Part shown: one piece after another, positions 60,828-64,000 of the stretch
Layout: each line of letters begins with the position of its first letter
Numbering within the stretch: the stretch's first letter is position 1
Source of the DNA: Paraburkholderia phosphatilytica
Lineage (GTDB): Bacteria > Pseudomonadota > Gammaproteobacteria > Burkholderiales > Burkholderiaceae
DNA: 64,000 nucleotides
Direction: 5' to 3'
NCBI RefSeq assembly: GCF_003443895.1
Contig: NZ_QQOA01000009.1
Coordinates: 182,063-246,062, forward strand
Made by a program: the position numbers and the translations under genes
Notes under the pieces: generated by a model
Seen by the model: the letters and a program-made list of their open reading frames with translations, nothing else
Database searches by the model: none
What the model was told of the DNA's origin: nothing

Positions 60828-62279
60828 ATGATGACCGTCGCGCTGCCCGCTCGCTCCGCTTCCCCCGCTTCGTCCGCCTCGACCGCCCGCAACCGGCCGC
60901 GTGCGTCTGCGGCGGCTGCCGCGCTCGGGCTCGCGTGGGCGTTGCTGGCGGGCATGGGCACGGCGCATGCGCAGAACGTGCCGGGCAAGAAGACGTCGAT
61001 GCTGGTCGCGCAGGCGCAGCCGCAACCGAGCGTGCAGCAAGGGCAGACGTTCGAGGAAGAGATTGTCCCGCAGCGCTACGCGAACAACCCGGACGTCGAC
61101 GGCTTCATCAACGACATGGTCGCGCGCTACGACTTCGATCCCGACAAGCTGCACGCGCTGTTCGCGAACGTCAGCTACTCGGCGACCGCGGTGAAACTCG
61201 TCACGCCGTCGACATTGCCTTCGGTCAAGAACTGGCGCGCGTATCAGGCGCGCTTTCTGGACGCGGTGCGCATCAATGCCGGCGTGCGCTTCTGGCGCGC
61301 GAACGCGGCCACGCTGCAACGTGCGTACGACGAGTACGGCGTGCCGCCGGAAGTGATCGTGGGCATTCTCGGCGTCGAGACGATCTATGGTCGCTACATG
61401 GGCAACTTCCGCGTGCTCGATGCGCTGACCACGCTGTCGTTCGATTACCCGAACACACCGAATCGCGCCGATCGCGAGCAGACGTTCCGCAAGAACCTCG
61501 AAGATTATCTGGTGTGGACGCGCGATTCGCAGATCGATCCGACCACCGTGCTCGGTTCGTACACCGGCGCGATCGGCATTCCGCAGTTCCTGCCGAGCAG
61601 CATCGTGCAATACGCGGTCCCTTACGACGGCAACAAGCAGATCGATCTGCGCAACAGCCCGACCGACGCGATCGGCAGCGTCGCGAACTATCTGAAGCAG
61701 AACGGCTGGGAAACGGGCCGGCCGGTGATCTGGAACATCGCGTCGGACGCGGGCAGTCAGGGGATCGCGCAGGCCGCGGCGGACGGACAGCCGGAGCCGC
61801 ACTGGGCACTCGCGCAATTACTGCGCGCCGGCATGCTGATGAACGAGCCTGATCTCGATCTCGCGTCCGAAGCCGGCACGCCGGTCACGGTCGTCGATCT
61901 GCCGACACCCGGGCAACCCACCGCCTATGTGCTGGGATTGAAGAACTTCTATGTGCTGACGCGCTACAACCGCAGCTTCTTTTACGCGCTTTCCGTGTAC
62001 CAGCTCGGTCAGCGCGTGAAGGCGCAGCTCGATGCGACAGGTGGGGTGGGGACTGTTGGCGCGACGCCGGGTGTTCCGGCTGCGCCTGGCGCTGCTATGC
62101 CTGGTGCTGCACCAGCGCCTGCTACTGCACCGACGCCTGCGCCCGGAGCCGTGCAACCTTCGATGCCCGCGGCGCCTGCGCAACCTGCTCCCGCGCAGTC
62201 AGAGATTCCGCCCGCAACACCCGTGCCGGGCGTGTCGGTCACGCCGCCCGCGTCGGGCGGTGTGACGACGCAGTACTAG
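60828..62279 (+). CDS. mltB: Lytic murein transglycosylase B
   Basis: 483 residues from ATG 60828 (ATG 60831 alternative). N-terminal signal (about 25-50, AGMGTAHAQN) without an obvious lipobox. MltB/Slt35 core: GILGVETIYGRYMGNFRVLD with catalytic Glu, TGAIGIPQFLPSSIVQYAVP and LTRYNRSFFYALSVYQLG. It cuts the glycan strands of murein non-hydrolytically. The last 75 residues form a Pro/Ala-rich disordered tail. A TATACT at about 60774 is a possible -10. Confidence 0.94.
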   Translation: MMTVALPARSASPASSASTARNRPRASAAAAALGLAWALLAGMGTAHAQNVPGKKTSMLVAQAQPQPSVQQGQTFEEEIVPQRYANNPDVDGFINDMVARYDFDPDKLHALFANVSYSATAVKLVTPSTLPSVKNWRAYQARFLDAVRINAGVRFWRANAATLQRAYDEYGVPPEVIVGILGVETIYGRYMGNFRVLDALTTLSFDYPNTPNRADREQTFRKNLEDYLVWTRDSQIDPTTVLGSYTGAIGIPQFLPSSIVQYAVPYDGNKQIDLRNSPTDAIGSVANYLKQNGWETGRPVIWNIASDAGSQGIAQAAADGQPEPHWALAQLLRAGMLMNEPDLDLASEAGTPVTVVDLPTPGQPTAYVLGLKNFYVLTRYNRSFFYALSVYQLGQRVKAQLDATGGVGTVGATPGVPAAPGAAMPGAAPAPATAPTPAPGAVQPSMPAAPAQPAPAQSEIPPATPVPGVSVTPPASGGVTTQY

Positions 62280-62287
62280 GCGCGATT

Positions 62288-63190
62288 TCAGGCAGGAAAC
62301 ACACCCGTCGACAGATAGCGGTCGCCGCGATCGCAGACGATGAACACGATCGTCGCGTTCTCGACTTGCCGCGCGACGCGCACCGCGACTTCGCATGCGC
62401 CACCCGACGAGATACCCGCGAAGATGCCTTCGACGGACGCCAGCCGGCGCGCCATCGCTTCCGCGGCAGCCTGACCCACGTTCTCGACGCGATCCACACG
62501 GCTGCGGTCGAAGATCTTCGGCATGTATGCTTCGGGCCATTTGCGGATGCCCGGAATGCGCGAGCCCTCTTCAGGCTGCGCACCGACGATCTCGATCGCG
62601 CTGTTCTTTTCCTTGAGGAACTGCGACGTGCCCATGATCGTGCCCGTCGTGCCCATCGACGATACGAAGTGCGTGATGCGCCCTTCGGTATCGCGCCAGA
62701 TTTCCGGGCCCGTGCTTTCGTAGTGGGCCAGCGGATTGTCCGGGTTCGCGAACTGGTCGAGGATGATGCCCTTGCCTTCGCACTGCATCTGTTCCGCGAG
62801 ATCGCGCGCGTATTCCATGCCACCCTTGACCGGCGTCAGCAGGATCTGCGCGCCATACGCGGCCATGCTCTGGCGGCGTTCGACCGAAAGATCTTCCGGC
62901 ATGATCAGCAGCATCTTGTAGCCGCGCACCGCCGCGGCCATCGCGAGCGCGATGCCGGTGTTGCCGCTCGTCGCTTCGATCAGCGTATCGCCCGGCTTGA
63001 TGCGGCCGCGCTGCTCGGCCTTGCTGATCATCGACAGTGCCGGCCGGTCCTTCACCGATCCCGCCGGGTTGTTGCCTTCGAGCTTCGCCAGAATCACGTT
63101 GTTGCGGGCGCGGATCTCGTCGTCGGGAATCCGGACGAGCTGCACGAGCGGCGTGTTGCCGATCGTGTCTTCAATCGTTTTGTAAGCCAT
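62288..63190 (-). CDS. cysM: Cysteine synthase B
   Basis: 300 residues from ATG 63190. EDTIGNTPLVQLVRIPDDEI, PLP lysine region NPAGSVKDRPALSMI, EATSGNTGIALAMAAAVRGY and SSMGTTGTIMGTSQFLKE. These favour CysM over CysK. It joins O-acetylserine with thiosulfate or sulfide. Convergent with mltB, 8 bp apart. Confidence 0.94.
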   Translation of the reverse strand: MAYKTIEDTIGNTPLVQLVRIPDDEIRARNNVILAKLEGNNPAGSVKDRPALSMISKAEQRGRIKPGDTLIEATSGNTGIALAMAAAVRGYKMLLIMPEDLSVERRQSMAAYGAQILLTPVKGGMEYARDLAEQMQCEGKGIILDQFANPDNPLAHYESTGPEIWRDTEGRITHFVSSMGTTGTIMGTSQFLKEKNSAIEIVGAQPEEGSRIPGIRKWPEAYMPKIFDRSRVDRVENVGQAAAEAMARRLASVEGIFAGISSGGACEVAVRVARQVENATIVFIVCDRGDRYLSTGVFPA

Positions 63191-63331
63191 GTCGGTTGCG
63201 TTGCGAGCGATGCGCGAAGTGCTGGATTGACCGATTCTAAACCAGCATGACGTGATATGCCGGGCAGCCCCTCTTTGCCGCATGGGTCAACCGAGGCAGG
63301 CGCGCGTCGAGCACGAAGCGTTCGTCAACGC

Positions 63332-63358
63332 AAAAAACCCGCGGCCCCACGCCGCGGG
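63332..63358 (-). terminator. Terminator of the comEA gene
   Basis: On the minus strand CCCGCGG/CCGCGGG with a 7-nt loop is followed by T6. It separates comEA from cysM. Confidence 0.8.
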
Positions 63359-63411
63359 AAGCAGTCATCCGAGCGGTGACTGAAGGAGTGAGCGTGTGCG
63401 CGATTGCGCGG

Positions 63412-63780
63412 TTACTTCTTCACGACCACAGCAGCATCGCTCTTCTGCCCGGCGGCCGTGGTCTGCGCGGCGCCAGTCTTGTTCTGCGCGTTTGCAGCTT
63501 GCGCGCCACCAGCAGCGTCAACCGGACCCACGGCCAGGCCCTCCGCCTGCAGACGCTCGACGGTATGGCCACCCATGCCCTTGACGCGTTTGGCCAGATT
63601 GCTCGGGTCCTTGAACGGACCGTGCGCGGTGCGTTCGTCGAGAATCGACTTCGCTTTCGAGGGGCCGATGCCCTTGATGCTGCGCAGCGCGTCTTCGTTC
63701 GCGGTGTTGACGTCGACCGTAGCGCAGGCGTGGCCGAACGCGGCGAGCATGGCCGCCGTAACGAGGATTTTCTTCAACAT
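63412..63780 (-). CDS. ComEA-like helix-hairpin-helix DNA-binding protein
   Basis: 122 residues. Signal peptide (about 1-21, AAFGHACATV), then VDVNTANEDALRSIKGIGPS KAKSILDERTAHGPFKDPSN, the two HhH elements of ComEA. The C-terminal 40 residues are Ala/Gln/Gly-rich. ComEA binds incoming DNA in the periplasm of naturally competent bacteria; short soluble forms like this also occur where competence is untested. Lies between hldD and cysM. Confidence 0.9.
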   Translation of the reverse strand: MLKKILVTAAMLAAFGHACATVDVNTANEDALRSIKGIGPSKAKSILDERTAHGPFKDPSNLAKRVKGMGGHTVERLQAEGLAVGPVDAAGGAQAANAQNKTGAAQTTAAGQKSDAAVVVKK

Positions 63781-63859
63781 GATGGGCTTCTCCCTGGTGC
63801 GACCGGCCGGCGACGATCGCCGGCCAGGAGAAGCCAGTGTAGGGATAACGGCGCTTACG

Positions 63860-64000
63860 TCACACCTGGCCGGACAGCCAACGTACGTAGCGATCCACGC
63901 CTTCCTGTACGCTCAGGAACGGCGCGTCGTAGCCCGCCGCGCGCAGCTTCGTCTGGTCCGCCTGCGTGAAGCACTGATACTTGCCGCGCAGCGCATCCGG
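63860..64000 (-). CDS. hldD: ADP-L-glycero-D-manno-heptose-6-epimerase, C-terminal end
   Basis: 46 residues remain, ending [33 protein letters not shown] and [14 protein letters not shown] match the C-terminus of HldD/RfaD, the epimerase of LPS core heptose synthesis. The remainder of the gene is beyond the window. Order hldD-comEA-cysM is known from Burkholderia-type genomes. Confidence 0.85.
   Translation of the reverse strand, partial: PDALRGKYQCFTQADQTKLRAAGYDAPFLSVQEGVDRYVRWLSGQV

Noticed and set aside
1..64000. CRISPR arrays, insertion sequences, prophage genes, rRNA, replication origin
   Set aside because: No regularly spaced repeats, transposase or integrase motifs, phage structural genes, rRNA or DnaA-box clusters were seen on either strand.

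Overview
The window is GC-rich chromosomal DNA from a beta-proteobacterium, most likely a member of the Burkholderiaceae close to Paraburkholderia/Burkholderia. This is inferred from protein character and gene order (rpsP-rimM-trmD-rplS, hldD-comEA-cysM next to mltB, pmbA/darP-mog/orn/M48-rsgA). No database search was possible. Nearly all of it is densely packed core housekeeping DNA. I see no insertion sequence, prophage, CRISPR array, rRNA or replication origin.

Layout. 1-3115 (minus strand): a truncated CitMHS/NhaD-like antiporter, a LUD-domain LutC-type protein, and nicotinate phosphoribosyltransferase. 3396-4163: 7Fe ferredoxin fdxA and two identical tRNA-Asn(GTT) genes, each followed by a terminator. 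4348-8084: CreA, an AraC regulator followed by the AzlC/AzlD amino-acid exporter pair, and an unknown helical protein. 8118-15000: a UvrD/Rep-type helicase with a LexA-like box at its start, small unknown and secreted proteins, an S4 RNA-binding protein, a MATE exporter and a bile-acid:Na+ symporter-family protein. 15046-24039: a lipoprotein phospholipase D/cardiolipin synthase, fumC, a thioesterase, a small lipoprotein, an ArsR-type regulator, a large FecR/tryptophan-rich secreted protein, and thyA.

24291-34280 is the outstanding region. Seven secreted or envelope genes lie in one direction, with the order of the Pseudomonas functional-amyloid (fapABCDEF) operon: FapA-like, an extra small secreted protein, a three-repeat FapB-like protein, a larger three-repeat FapC-like protein, a C39 cysteine peptidase (FapD-like), a FapE-like protein, and an outer-membrane barrel with an N-terminal coiled coil (FapF-like). 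Two paralogous VpsR-type sigma-54 activators flank the set; the downstream one carries a proline-rich extension with an AT-hook. A good sigma-54 promoter sits just before the first gene with a palindrome about 75-90 bp upstream. A strong hairpin separates the major subunit from the peptidase, and a short ORF appears translationally coupled to the barrel gene. Three of the secreted proteins share a double-glycine-like motif that could be the C39 cleavage signal.

34380-49014 returns to core functions: folA, pmbA, darP, mog, orn, an M48 protease, rsgA, a CobD-family protein, a CoA-type Nudix hydrolase, the rpsP operon, a PQQ-type sugar dehydrogenase, and a PA0069-type radical SAM protein preceded by a consensus LexA box inside a perfect 42-bp palindrome. 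49075-64000: lrp/dadA divergent pair, acyl-CoA dehydrogenase with etfBA, the metNIQ methionine importer, a lysophospholipase-type hydrolase, an HDAC-family/enoyl-CoA hydratase pair, mltB, cysM, comEA and the 3' end of hldD.
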